Positions 1 through 8,788 of a stretch of DNA of 64,000 bases are shown here, piece after piece. Position 1 is the stretch's first letter; each line of letters opens with the position of its first letter. Origin of the DNA: Streptomyces werraensis (GTDB taxonomy: Bacteria; Actinomycetota; Actinomycetes; Streptomycetales; Streptomycetaceae); contig BNBX01000005.1 in NCBI GenBank assembly GCA_014656175.1, positions 262,117 through 326,116 on the forward strand. Reading direction: 5' to 3'. Position numbers and translations under genes: made by a program. The notes beneath the pieces were generated by a model. It did no database searches and was not told the DNA's origin. It saw only the letters and a program-made list of their open reading frames with translations.

Positions 1-1
1 C

Positions 2-670
2 GACCCGGCCGGCGACCTGCGCGCCGCCGAGGCCGCGACCTCCTACGGCGACACCGCCGAGCGCGCGCTGGAGCACGCGGCCGTCGGCACCGGGGAGCGG
101 GGCTGCGTGGTGCCCGCGCTCGGGGACCGCACCGGCACCTTCATGGACTCCTTCCGGCGCGCCCGCGCCCGGCACCCCGAGGTGCGCACCGCGACCGTGC
201 TGGGCAGCGTCGACCAGACCGTGCTGGACGCCTCCGGGGGCGCGTCGGGACCGTACGAAGGGGCGTACGTCACCGGCTGGTACCCGGAGGCGGGGGACGC
301 GCGCTGGGACCCGATGAAGGAGGTCATCCGGGCGGAGGCCTTCGGCGACAACCGCATCGACCCGGCGGACGCGGGCGTGCAGACGACATGGATCGCCTAC
401 ACGGTGCTCCGCCAGGCCGTGGAGTCGCTCGGGGACGGCGAGGTCACCGCGGACACGGTGACCGCCGCCCTGGACGGGGGCCTGAAGGTCACCACGGGCA
501 ACCTCACCCCCACCCTCCGCTGGAAGTTCCAGGACACCCTGGCCTCCATCGGCCTCCCCCGCCTGGTCAACGCGAACGTCACGCTCCACGTGGTGGAGAA
601 GGGCCGCCTCACCGCGGCAGCGGAGGGCTTCACGGACGTGACGTCCACTCTGGAGGAGGCGGCGCTGTGA
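2..670 (+). CDS. ABC transporter substrate-binding protein, C-terminal part
   Basis: The gene enters from outside the window; about 222 C-terminal residues are visible in one open frame. The text resembles the type-1 periplasmic-binding fold of branched-chain amino acid receptors (Peripla_BP_6): a YEGAYVTGWYPEAG strand-loop, then TTWIAYTVLRQAVESL, and a terminal segment ending in SLEEAAL. In that family the lipoprotein captures amino acids, amides or urea outside the membrane for an ABC permease. No permease or ATPase follows, so partners, if any, lie upstream or elsewhere. Signal peptide and N-lobe are outside the window, so the ligand cannot be inferred. Confidence 0.75.
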   Translation, partial: DPAGDLRAAEAATSYGDTAERALEHAAVGTGERGCVVPALGDRTGTFMDSFRRARARHPEVRTATVLGSVDQTVLDASGGASGPYEGAYVTGWYPEAGDARWDPMKEVIRAEAFGDNRIDPADAGVQTTWIAYTVLRQAVESLGDGEVTADTVTAALDGGLKVTTGNLTPTLRWKFQDTLASIGLPRLVNANVTLHVVEKGRLTAAAEGFTDVTSTLEEAAL

Positions 671-727
671 GAAGGGGCGCGGGGACCCGCGCGCCCAGCT
701 CCCACGCGGCCGCAGCCGAGCGCGGCC
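671..727. repeat. Dispersed Streptomyces intergenic repeat with hairpin
   Basis: The spacer between two convergent genes is a degenerate copy of the common Streptomyces element that usually reads like aggggcgcggggaactgcgcgac followed by a gcagccga tail. A GCGCGGG/CCCGCGC inverted repeat lies at 677-692. It probably serves as a shared terminator for both flanking genes. Confidence 0.5.
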
Positions 728-2488
728 CTACAGCTGCGTAGGAGTCCGCTCGGTCAGCCCGTACTGCCGAGCGATGGCATTCCACAGCTCGGACGCCTTC
801 TTCTTCTGCTCGGTGGCGGTCCCGCTTTCCCGGTTCCCCGCAGCGGTCTGCTCGGTATTCCGGGCAGACCCCTTCTTGCACCCCTTCTTCCCCTGGGTCT
901 GGTCCGCCCACTTCGCGTAGTGGTCGTCGGCCGAGGCGGACGCCTTCCACGCCTTCTCCAGCGCCTCGCTCAGCGCCTCGTGCTGGGGCAGCTTGTCCAT
1001 GGAGAGCTGGGACAGGTCGGTCACGAGCTGCTTCCGCTGCTTCGCGGCCTCCCGCAGATCGGACGCGGCCTGGCCGAGGTCACGGCACGCCTTGACGTCC
1101 TCCACCGCGTTGATCACGCTGCTGCGGCTGTCGCCGCTGTGCGCGAGCAGCTTGTCCAGCTCGACGGCCTGCTCGCGGGCCGGGTCGGCGCTCGGCGACG
1201 GCGAGGCCTCGGTGCTCGCGGGGGCGGTCGCGGAGACGGGCTGGTTGGCGCTGCCGTCGTCGTCCTTGCTGCCGCTGCCGAGCAGGGCGCCCGCGCCGAC
1301 GCCGACGACGGCGAGGCCGACGCCGACCGCGGCGATCAGCGGCCAGCGCGGGCCGCCGTTGCCGCCGCCACCGCCGCGTCCGCCGCCGTGGCCCGACACG
1401 GGCGGGGCGGGCGGTCCGGGCGGGGTGCGGTCGGCCCGGACGGGACGGCCGTAGTCCATGCGCGGCATCTGCTGTGTGGCGCCGGCCGTGCCGTCGTCGT
1501 TGCGGAAGAGGTTGTCGAACTCGGCGGGCGGCTGCCGGCCCGCGTCGCCCTGCGCGGCACCGTACGGCTGGGGCGGCCCCTGGTCGGTGACCGGGGCGAT
1601 GAACTGGGTGGGCTCGGCGTCCGGGTTGCCCGGCTGCGGCAGCGGGCCGGGGCCGGCCGGCGGCTGGGCGATGCCGAGGTTGCGGGTGTGCTCCGCGTCG
1701 TGCGCGGCGGGCATCTCGGGCGGCAGCGCGCCCGGGGCGACCGGGGGTATGTACTGGGTCGCGCCCTCGTCGGCGCCGCCCGCGGGGACCGGCGGTATGA
1801 CCTGCGTGGCCCCCTCGTCCGCGCCGGGCGCGGGGGGCGGCAGCGGGGCGCCGTGGGCGGGCGGGTAACCGTACCCGCCGCCGGGTGCGGCGTAGGCGGC
1901 GCCGTTCTGCGGGGGCAGCTGGCCGCCCGCGGTGTGCCCGCCGTACGCGGCGCCGCCTCCGGCGGCCTGGCCGTAACCGTCCGCGGCGGCGTACCCGCCG
2001 CCCTGCCCGTACGCGTCCTGCCCGCCGTGCGCGGGCGGGTAGCCGCCCTGGGACGGGGCGCCCTCGGGCGGCAGCGGTCCGGGTCCGCCCTGGACCTGCG
2101 CCCCGGCGTCCCAGGAGGGCTGCTGTCCCCCATGCGGCTCAGCACCCCGACCGTGCGGCTGCTGGGCGTGGTGGCCACCGTGCTGCTGGTTGCCCCCGTC
2201 CCATCCGGCCGGCGACTGCTGCCACTGCCCCTCGTTCGCCGAGGGCCATTCCTGGCCCGCGGACGGGGCGGCCGCCTGCTGGTCGGGGCCCCAGGGGTTC
2301 CCCCAGGTCTGGCCGCCGGGCGGCGCCGACGCGGGGAACCCGCCGGCGGGCGGGCCGTCCGTGCCGCCGGGCGCGACCGGACCGGACGTCATGCCCGGCA
2401 GCAGGGGCTCACCACCGTCCGAGGGCAGCACGATGCCTTCGCGCGCTTGGCGCGCCGAGGGCTCCTCGCCCTGTCCACTCTGCGTCAC
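728..2488 (-). CDS. Pro/Gly-rich single-pass membrane protein with ATQxI motifs
   Basis: A 586-residue protein of unknown function. I chose GTG at 2488 because AGGAG sits 5 nt upstream; a TTG five codons earlier is the alternative. Residues 1-365 are a low-complexity Gln/Gly/Pro/Ala-rich cytoplasmic region carrying four copies of (A/P)TQ(V/Y/F/Q)(I/M) with Thr near 228, 244, 294 and 338. A transmembrane helix spans about 382-405. The external part (about 410-586) is a Ser/Ala linker followed by a helical Lys/Glu-rich domain with two Cys residues. The Thr-x-x-Ile spacing matches the phosphothreonine context read by FHA domains, suggesting a Ser/Thr-kinase signalling role (inference). No neighbour helps assign a function. 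Confidence 0.8.
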   Translation of the reverse strand: MTQSGQGEEPSARQAREGIVLPSDGGEPLLPGMTSGPVAPGGTDGPPAGGFPASAPPGGQTWGNPWGPDQQAAAPSAGQEWPSANEGQWQQSPAGWDGGNQQHGGHHAQQPHGRGAEPHGGQQPSWDAGAQVQGGPGPLPPEGAPSQGGYPPAHGGQDAYGQGGGYAAADGYGQAAGGGAAYGGHTAGGQLPPQNGAAYAAPGGGYGYPPAHGAPLPPPAPGADEGATQVIPPVPAGGADEGATQYIPPVAPGALPPEMPAAHDAEHTRNLGIAQPPAGPGPLPQPGNPDAEPTQFIAPVTDQGPPQPYGAAQGDAGRQPPAEFDNLFRNDDGTAGATQQMPRMDYGRPVRADRTPPGPPAPPVSGHGGGRGGGGGNGGPRWPLIAAVGVGLAVVGVGAGALLGSGSKDDDGSANQPVSATAPASTEASPSPSADPAREQAVELDKLLAHSGDSRSSVINAVEDVKACRDLGQAASDLREAAKQRKQLVTDLSQLSMDKLPQHEALSEALEKAWKASASADDHYAKWADQTQGKKGCKKGSARNTEQTAAGNRESGTATEQKKKASELWNAIARQYGLTERTPTQL

Positions 2489-2676
2489 CGGGACTCCTAC
2501 CAATGGGGGACCTTGTGAATCGGGCTCACGCTACCGGGTCCCCGGAGCCCGGTGCCACGCAGCACAGAACCTGGCCTCCTGCCCTGTGAGCGCGGTAACA
2601 AAACCAGGTCACAGCACGCTGCTTACCTCCCCTTCTTCCCGTCCGCCTCCCGTGTCGCACGGGACTGTCACGTACG

Positions 2677-4062
2677 TCACGCCGCCGTCTGGAGCTCCAT
2701 CCGTGCCCCGAACTCCCGTACCACCGGCTCCTCCCGGTACGGCTCGAGGCGCTGCTGGAGGTCCTCCAGGTACTCCGCGCCCCGATTGGAGCGCAGTCCG
2801 CCCAGCAGTTCGGCGGCCTTCAGGCCGGTGGCGCAGGCCTGTTCGATCTCGCGCTGCTGCACCTGGGCGGTGGCGAGCAGCACATACCCGATGGCCCGGC
2901 GCCTCGCGCGGGTGGGCGGGTGGCCGTCCAGCGACTCCCGCGCGTACCGCGCGGCGGCCTCCGCCTGGCCGAGGTCGCGGTGGCAGTGCGCCAACTCGTC
3001 GGCCAGGTACGCCTCGTCGAAGTGCGCGATCCACGGCGGGTCGTCGCCCGAGCCCGGGTCGGCGGCCTCCAGGGCGCCGACGGCCCGCCCCGCGGCGGCG
3101 TGCGCGGCCGGGGCGTCGCCCATCAGCGCGTGCCCGCGGGCCTCCGCGGCGAGGAACATCGCCTCCGCGCGCGGTGTCACGCGCCCCCGTGCGCCTTCCT
3201 GCGCCGCGCGTGCCAACTGGGCGATCTCGCGCGGGTTTCCGAGCTGTGCGGCGAGGTGGCTCATGGACGCGGCGAGCACGTACCCGCCGTAGCCGCGGTC
3301 CCCGGCGGCCTGCGCGAGCCGCAGTGCCTGGATGTAGTACCGCTGGGCCAGCCCCGGTTGGCCGGTGTCGACGGCCATGTACCCGGCGAGCTCGGTGAGT
3401 CGGGCGACGGCGGCGAACAGATCGCGCCCCACCGCCTCGCGGTACGAGCCGGCCAGCATCCCGGAGACCACGCTGTTGAGGTAGTGCACGACGACCGGGC
3501 GGACATGCCCGCTGCCGTACTGGTGGTCCAGCGCGACCAGCGCCTCCGTCATGGAGCGCACCGCCGCCACGTCCGACTGGCCCACGCGCGGGCCGCTGTT
3601 GCGCGCGACCTGCCCGTCGGGCGCGGAGATCAGCCAGTCCCGGCTGGGCTCCACCAGCGCGGACGCGGCGACGGACGAGCCGGACAGGAAGTCCCGCCGC
3701 CCCACGTCGCTGCGCCACAGCTCGCAGACCTGCTCGATGGCTCCCAGCACCGTCGGCGAGAACTGGAGGCCCACTCCGGACGCGAGGTTCTTGCCGTTGG
3801 CCATGCCGATCTCGTCGATCGTGACCGTGCGGCCCAGCTTGCGGCCCAGCGCCTCCGCGATGACGGCCGGCGCCCGGCCCCGCGGCTGCTGTCCCCGCAG
3901 CCAGCGGGCCACCGACGTCTTGTCGTAGCGCAGGTCGAGGCCGTGCTCGGCGCCGCACATGTTGACCCTGCGGGCCAGTCCGGCGTTGGAGCATCCGGCT
4001 TCCTGGATGAGCGCCTGCAGCCGTTCGTTCGGCTGCCGGGCGACGAGCGGCCTTGCGGCCAT
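2677..4062 (-). CDS. NsdA-family HTH/TPR regulator
   Basis: A 461-residue cytoplasmic protein. Residues 10-85 look like a Cro/CI-type helix-turn-helix (SNAGLARRVN then TSVARWLRGQQPRGR); the rest is alpha-helical with TPR-like repeats (QRYYIQALRLAQAAGDRGYGGYVLAA; ARYARESLDGHPPTRARRRAIGYVLLA). This matches NsdA, which represses development and antibiotic production in S. coelicolor, but S. coelicolor NsdA sits next to ftsY/amtB, so this is more likely a paralogue. ATG at 4062 is chosen over an upstream start at 4191 because AGGGGG precedes it at good spacing. It is divergent from the primase-polymerase-domain gene. Confidence 0.85.
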   Translation of the reverse strand: MAARPLVARQPNERLQALIQEAGCSNAGLARRVNMCGAEHGLDLRYDKTSVARWLRGQQPRGRAPAVIAEALGRKLGRTVTIDEIGMANGKNLASGVGLQFSPTVLGAIEQVCELWRSDVGRRDFLSGSSVAASALVEPSRDWLISAPDGQVARNSGPRVGQSDVAAVRSMTEALVALDHQYGSGHVRPVVVHYLNSVVSGMLAGSYREAVGRDLFAAVARLTELAGYMAVDTGQPGLAQRYYIQALRLAQAAGDRGYGGYVLAASMSHLAAQLGNPREIAQLARAAQEGARGRVTPRAEAMFLAAEARGHALMGDAPAAHAAAGRAVGALEAADPGSGDDPPWIAHFDEAYLADELAHCHRDLGQAEAAARYARESLDGHPPTRARRRAIGYVLLATAQVQQREIEQACATGLKAAELLGGLRSNRGAEYLEDLQQRLEPYREEPVVREFGARMELQTAA

Positions 4063-4371
4063 GGCGTACCCCCTGAGGCTGCGGTGCCTGCCCACGCACC
4101 GGGTTGACGTGTTGTCCGCGGCCGTACGTCTCACGTCGTCCCGGCGAGACGTCCGGCCGGGAGGATCAATGCCCCGTCGACATACCGACAATGCGGGACA
4201 TGTGAGAATTGCCGGGGTATCGACGGTTGCCGACCCCCCTCCTGGTTACCCCGACGCGGTGGCGGATCCCCCCGCGCGCCCCCATGGATGCACCCATGCG
4301 CCCCGGAGACGGGCCCGATGCCCCTCCCCCGCGCATACGGCAGGGCGTAACCCCTGGTGACGGGTGAAGTT
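4063..4371. other. Divergent intergenic region
   Basis: This spacer separates the 5' ends of the NsdA-type regulator and the primase/polymerase-domain gene and must hold both promoters. I see no convincing -35/-10 pair, operator or small ORF with a ribosome binding site. Confidence 0.4.
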
Positions 4372-5034
4372 GTGTTCATCGTGGAAGAGACGATCGCGGG
4401 CGCCGACGCCGTACAGATCCCGAAGCAGCGCGGGGAATCGCTGCTGGACACCGCCGTGCGCTATGCCGAGGAGCGCCACTGGGACGTGGTGCCGGGCACC
4501 TGGACCGAGGTCGTCGACGGGGTGCACGTCTGCTCGTGCGGTGACGCGGTGTGCTCCGCCCCCGGCGCGCATCCGGCGGAGCCCGGCTGGGCGGACCGGG
4601 CGACCGGGAGCGCCGGCGCCGTGCGCCGGATGTGGCAGCAGCGGCCCTGCGCCTCGGTCCTGCTGCCCACGGGGCGGTCGTTCGACGCCATCTCAGTGCC
4701 GGAGACGGCCGGTCTGCTGGCGCTGGCGCGCATGGAGCGGATGGGGCTCGTGCCGGGCCCGGTGACCCTGACGCCGTACCGGCGCACGGAGTTCTTCGTG
4801 CTCCCCGGAGCGGCGGCGAAGCTTCCGCATCTGCTGCGCACGCTGGGCTGGACGGCGTCGTCACTCGACCTGGCCGTCCTGGGCGAGGGGTCGTACGTAG
4901 CCGCGCCGCCGACCCGGGTCGGGCGTCACGGGGCCGTGCAGTGGGCCCGCCGGCCGACCCGGGAGAACCGCTGGCTGCCGGACGCGGAGGAGCTGCTGCC
5001 GTCGCTGGCGTACGCCTGCGGCCGCGACCGGTGA
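4372..5034 (+). CDS. Bifunctional DNA primase/polymerase N-terminal domain protein
   Basis: About 220 residues. The pattern RGESLLDTAVRYAEERHWDVVPG, then a Cys-rich C-x-C-x4-C-x6-H segment (CSCGDAVCSAPGAH) and TGRSFDAISVPETAGLLAL, is the actinobacterial prim-pol-like family (Pfam Prim-Pol). The protein is a stand-alone domain without helicase, so replication activity is doubtful; the acidic polymerase motif is reduced to FDAISV. Start codon is uncertain: GTG at 4357, 4372 and 4381 are in frame; 4372 has GGTGA 4 nt upstream. It is transcribed away from the NsdA-type gene, an arrangement I recall from other streptomycetes, which suggests a regulatory rather than replicative role. Confidence 0.75.
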   Translation: MFIVEETIAGADAVQIPKQRGESLLDTAVRYAEERHWDVVPGTWTEVVDGVHVCSCGDAVCSAPGAHPAEPGWADRATGSAGAVRRMWQQRPCASVLLPTGRSFDAISVPETAGLLALARMERMGLVPGPVTLTPYRRTEFFVLPGAAAKLPHLLRTLGWTASSLDLAVLGEGSYVAAPPTRVGRHGAVQWARRPTRENRWLPDAEELLPSLAYACGRDR

Positions 5035-5111
5035 CGGTGGCGCCGCCCCGCTCCCCGGGCCCGCGTGCCGTGGTCCCGTGCCCGTAGGCTCGGGGGTCGA
5101 CGGAGGGAGAC

Positions 5112-5888
5112 GTGGTGGGCGCTGTTGCCGTACGCGTGCAGGGGCTGTGGAAGCGGTTCGGGGAGCAGGTCGCCGTCGGCGGGATCGACCTGGAGCTGCC
5201 GGCGGGGCGGTTCATCGGCCTGGTCGGGCCGAACGGCGCCGGGAAGACCACGACCCTGTCCATGGTGACGGGACTGCTCCGCCCGGACCAGGGCACCGTC
5301 GAGATCGCCGGGCACGACGTGTGGCGTGACCCGGTGCAGGTCAAGGCCCGGATCGGCGTGCTGCCGGAGGGGCTTCGCCTGTTCGAGCGGCTGTCCGGGC
5401 GCGAACTGCTCGCCTACACCGGGCGGTTGCGCGGGCTACCGGGCGAGGAGGTCGACAAGCGGGCCACCCAGCTGCTCGACGTGCTCGACCTGGCGGGCGC
5501 CCAGCACAAGCTCGTCGTCGACTACTCCACCGGCATGCGCAAGAAGATCGGCCTTGCTGCGGCGCTGCTGCACAACCCCGAAGTGCTGTTCCTGGACGAG
5601 CCGTTCGAGGGCGTCGACCCGGTGTCCGCGCAGACGATCCGGGGCGTCCTGGAGCGCTACACCGCCTCCGGCGCGACGGTGGTGTTCTCCTCCCACGTCA
5701 TGGAGCTGGTGGAGTCGCTGTGCGACTGGGTGGCGGTGATGGCCGCCGGCCGGATCCGCGCCCACGGCCCGCTCGCCGAGGTGCGCGGCGACGCGCCGAC
5801 CCTCCAGCGGGCGTTCCTCGAACTCGTCGGCGCCGACAGCCGTGACGCCGGGTCCGACCTCGACTGGCTGGGCGGCGGTGCCCGGTGA
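5112..5888 (+). CDS. ABC transporter ATP-binding protein
   Basis: A 258-residue nucleotide-binding subunit. Walker A is GPNGAGKT (residues 39-46), the signature is YSTGMRKKIGLA, Walker B is VLFLDEPFEGVD, and a switch His follows in FSSHVMELVE. GGAGG lies 5 nt before GTG at 5112. The gene overlaps its permease by GTGA, so the two are translationally coupled and surely form one transporter, probably an exporter since no binding protein accompanies them. The substrate is unknown. Confidence 0.92.
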   Translation: MVGAVAVRVQGLWKRFGEQVAVGGIDLELPAGRFIGLVGPNGAGKTTTLSMVTGLLRPDQGTVEIAGHDVWRDPVQVKARIGVLPEGLRLFERLSGRELLAYTGRLRGLPGEEVDKRATQLLDVLDLAGAQHKLVVDYSTGMRKKIGLAAALLHNPEVLFLDEPFEGVDPVSAQTIRGVLERYTASGATVVFSSHVMELVESLCDWVAVMAAGRIRAHGPLAEVRGDAPTLQRAFLELVGADSRDAGSDLDWLGGGAR

Positions 5889-7477
5889 GCGCGCCCGCCC
5901 TCACCCCGGTCGTCGTCCGGCTGAAGCTGTCCCTGCTGCGCAACGGCCTGCGCCAGTCCGGCGGGCGCCGCGCCGCCTGGATCGCGTCCGCCGTCGTCGC
6001 GCTGCTGTTCGCCGCGCTCCAGTTGCTCGGTCTTGTGGCGCTGCGCGGCGTCGGGGGCGCGGAGTCGCTGGTGGTGCTGCTGGTGGCGGTGCTGGCGCTG
6101 GGCTGGGCGGTGATGCCGCTGTTCTTCCCCGGCGGCGACGAGACGCTCGACCCGACCCGTCTGGTGATGCTGCCGCTGCGCCCGCGGCCGCTGGTGCGGG
6201 CCCTGCTGGCCGCGTCCCTGGTGGGCATCGGGCCGCTGTTCACGGTCTGTCTGCTGGTCGGTTCGGTGATCACGGTCGCCCGTGGCGCGGCGGCGTGGGC
6301 GGTGGGCGTCGTGGCCGTGCCGCTGGCGCTGCTGGTGTGCGTGGCGCTCGCGCGGGCCGTGGCCGCGGCGAACGTACGGCTGCTGACCAGCCGCAAGGGG
6401 CGGGACCTGGCGGTGCTCAGCGGACTGGTCGTCGCGATCGGCGCGCAGGTCGTCAACTTCGGCGCGCAGCGGCTGGGTTCCGGGGGCCTGGACCAGCTCG
6501 ACCCGGTCGCGGACGTGGTGCGCTGGCTGCCGGGCGCGTCGGCGATCGGCGCCGTGCACACGGCCGGCGAGGGTGCGTACGGGGTCGCCGTGGCGCAACT
6601 GGTGGTGAGCGCCGGGGCGCTCGTGGTGCTCCTCGCGCTGTGGTCGCGCACCCTGACCCGGCTGATGACCGCGCCGGACGGCTCCACGCTCCAGGCGGGC
6701 GACTCCGCGGTCCGCGACCGCCCCTCCACGGGCCTCGCGCGCCTGCTGCCGCCGGGCAGGACCGGCACGGTGATGGAGCGCAGCCTGCGCTACATCTGGC
6801 GCGACCCGAAGACGAAGGCGGCGTGGGTGACGTCGCTGGCGATCGGCCTGATCGTGCCGGTGTTCAACGCCTGGCAGGGCACCGGCTCGGTGTACTTCGC
6901 CTGCTTCGCGGCCGGGATGCTCGGCATCCAGATGTACAACCAGTTCGGGCAGGACACGTCCGCGTTCTGGATGGTCGCGATGACGATCTCCACCGCTCGC
7001 GACGCCTACGCCGAACTGCGGGCCCGCGCCCTGGCGCTGCTGCTGATCACCCTCCCGTACGCCACGCTCGTCACGGTGCTGACGACGGCGATGCTGGACG
7101 ACTGGGCGCGGCTGCCGGAGGCGCTGGGCCTGTCCTTCGCGCTGCTCGGCGCGATGCTCGCCACCGGCGCGTGGACCTCGGCGCGGTTCCCGTACTCCAT
7201 TCCGCAGGAGGGCTACAAGAACGTGGCCCCCGGCCAGGTGGGCCTGGCGTGGATCTCCATCTTCGGCGGCATGACGGCGGCTGCCCTCCTCTGCCTCCCG
7301 GTCATCGCCCTCACCATCTGGCTGAATCTCAGCGAGTCCGGGGACGCCCTCCGCCTGCTCCTCCTCCCGGCCGGCGCGGCGTACGGCGCCCTCCTCACCT
7401 TCGGCGGCCTCCGCCTGGCCGCCCCGCGCACGGCGGCGCGGCTGCCGGAGATCGTGACGGCGGTGAGCAAGGGGTGA
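5885..7477 (+). CDS. ABC transporter permease
   Basis: A 530-residue, strongly hydrophobic integral membrane protein with roughly 12 predicted segments (for example WIASAVVALLFAALQLLGLVAL and LVVSAGALVVLLALW). It partners the ATPase just upstream, which it overlaps by 4 nt (GTGA). A cytoplasmic stretch around RLMTAPDGSTLQAG separates two hydrophobic halves, so one chain may supply both membrane domains. No substrate clue is visible. Confidence 0.88.
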   Translation: MSAPALTPVVVRLKLSLLRNGLRQSGGRRAAWIASAVVALLFAALQLLGLVALRGVGGAESLVVLLVAVLALGWAVMPLFFPGGDETLDPTRLVMLPLRPRPLVRALLAASLVGIGPLFTVCLLVGSVITVARGAAAWAVGVVAVPLALLVCVALARAVAAANVRLLTSRKGRDLAVLSGLVVAIGAQVVNFGAQRLGSGGLDQLDPVADVVRWLPGASAIGAVHTAGEGAYGVAVAQLVVSAGALVVLLALWSRTLTRLMTAPDGSTLQAGDSAVRDRPSTGLARLLPPGRTGTVMERSLRYIWRDPKTKAAWVTSLAIGLIVPVFNAWQGTGSVYFACFAAGMLGIQMYNQFGQDTSAFWMVAMTISTARDAYAELRARALALLLITLPYATLVTVLTTAMLDDWARLPEALGLSFALLGAMLATGAWTSARFPYSIPQEGYKNVAPGQVGLAWISIFGGMTAAALLCLPVIALTIWLNLSESGDALRLLLLPAGAAYGALLTFGGLRLAAPRTAARLPEIVTAVSKG

Positions 7478-7761
7478 GGGGCGCCTTGACGGACCCGCGC
7501 ATCGAGGCCGCGGTGCTGTTCGCGGGGAGCTTCGTCCCGCGCGTGACGTTCGAGGAGGCCCGCCGGGTCACGGTCCCGCTGCACGTCCTGCTCCAGTGGG
7601 ACGACGAGGGCAACGACCGCGAGGCGTCCCTGGCCCTCTTTGACGCCTTCGCCTCCCCGGACAAGTCCCTCCACGCCCACATGGGCGGCCACACGGGCGT
7701 CCCGGCCTCCGCGGCGGAGGCGGCGGCGGGCTTCTTCCGACGGCGTCTGACGAAGGCGTGA
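7474..7761 (+). pseudogene. 5'-truncated dienelactone hydrolase/alpha-beta hydrolase remnant
   Basis: The frame encodes about 95 residues that match only the C-terminal third of an alpha/beta hydrolase: a strand entering VPLHVLLQWDDEG (catalytic Asp region) and a terminal GGHTGVP (catalytic His). The N-terminal sheet, oxyanion loop and nucleophile elbow are absent. The first possible codon (GTG 7474; TTG 7486 is an alternative) overlaps the permease stop codon, as if a deletion had joined the hydrolase tail to the transporter operon. It could be translated by coupling, but an active enzyme is unlikely. A real short protein is the alternative. Confidence 0.6.
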
Positions 7762-7802
7762 CGTCACGGCTCCGGGGCCCGCGGAAAACCGGGCTCCGGG
7801 GC

Positions 7803-8681
7803 TCACTCCCCGTCGAGCGAGTCCAGGAACGGCTCGATCGCGGCGAGCCAGGCTTCGGGCTGGTCGTAGTGGACGAGGTGGCCGGCGTCGGCGACCTCGG
7901 CGTACTGGCCCCGGGGGAGGACACGGACCATTTCCTGGGCCTCGGCGCGGCCCAGTTCGCCGTCGAGGCCACGGACGACCAGGGCGGGGCAGCGGACCTG
8001 GGCCAGTTCCTCCCAGTGGGCGTCGTAGACCCAGGTCTCGCGGGAGCGGAGCATCTGGTCGGGGTCGAAGACGGGGCGCCAGCCGTCGGGGGACTCGGCC
8101 ATCACCTCGGCGTAGAACTCGCCGCGGGACGGGTTGGGGCGCTCCACCCAGGGGTCGTCCTCGCCGAACCACTTCCGTACGTCGGCGAGGGTGGCGAAGG
8201 GGACCGGCCAGGACGCGAACCACTCCGCCCACTCGCGCTGCGAGGCGCCTCCGAGGGCAGAGGCCCGCATGTCGCAGATGACCAGGCCGCGGACCAGGTC
8301 GGGGCGTTTCGCGGCCAGTTGCCAGGCGGTGAGGGCACCCATCGCGTGGCCGATGAGGACGGCGGGGCCGAGGCCGAGCTGTTCCAGGGCGGCCTCCACG
8401 TCGTCGACGTAGGCGTCGCGGGTGAAGGCGCCCTCCGGAGGCTTCTCGCTGCGGCCGTGGCCGCGCTGGTCGAGGGCGACCGCGCGGTGCCGCGCGGAGA
8501 GACGGCGGGCGGTGGACGCCCAGTGCGAGGCGCGGCCCATCAGGCCGTGCAGTAACAGCACGCCGGGCGCGTCCGGCACGGCTGTCTCCCCCGGGTCCGG
8601 TCCGGCCTTGGCCGGGTCGCCGAACTCCCAGGCGGCCAGGCGTACGCCGTCCGCCCCCGTCACGTCGATGCGTCGCGCCAT
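7803..8681 (-). CDS. Alpha/beta-hydrolase fold protein with Ala at the nucleophile position
   Basis: A 292-residue protein with the usual landmarks: oxyanion loop LLHGLMG, DQRGHGRS, and an acid/His end in VRGLDGE and DAGHLVHYDQPE. At the nucleophile elbow the expected G-x-S-x-G reads GHAMG, with codon gcg, so the catalytic serine (residue 113) is alanine. It may be a non-catalytic fold or use cofactor-free chemistry. ATG at 8681 is chosen because a G-run ribosome binding site lies 9 nt upstream. A 16-bp palindrome lies about 108 nt upstream. The gene is convergent with the transporter operon. Confidence 0.88.
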   Translation of the reverse strand: MARRIDVTGADGVRLAAWEFGDPAKAGPDPGETAVPDAPGVLLLHGLMGRASHWASTARRLSARHRAVALDQRGHGRSEKPPEGAFTRDAYVDDVEAALEQLGLGPAVLIGHAMGALTAWQLAAKRPDLVRGLVICDMRASALGGASQREWAEWFASWPVPFATLADVRKWFGEDDPWVERPNPSRGEFYAEVMAESPDGWRPVFDPDQMLRSRETWVYDAHWEELAQVRCPALVVRGLDGELGRAEAQEMVRVLPRGQYAEVADAGHLVHYDQPEAWLAAIEPFLDSLDGE

Positions 8682-8788
8682 GGTCTGGCACCCCCCAAGC
8701 TCGCTGCCTGCCCACTGACCCTGTCTGTCGCCGGTGCTCCGGCCCCCGCCGGCCGCCGGACTCTGCCTGTTGCCACTGCCGCACGCTA

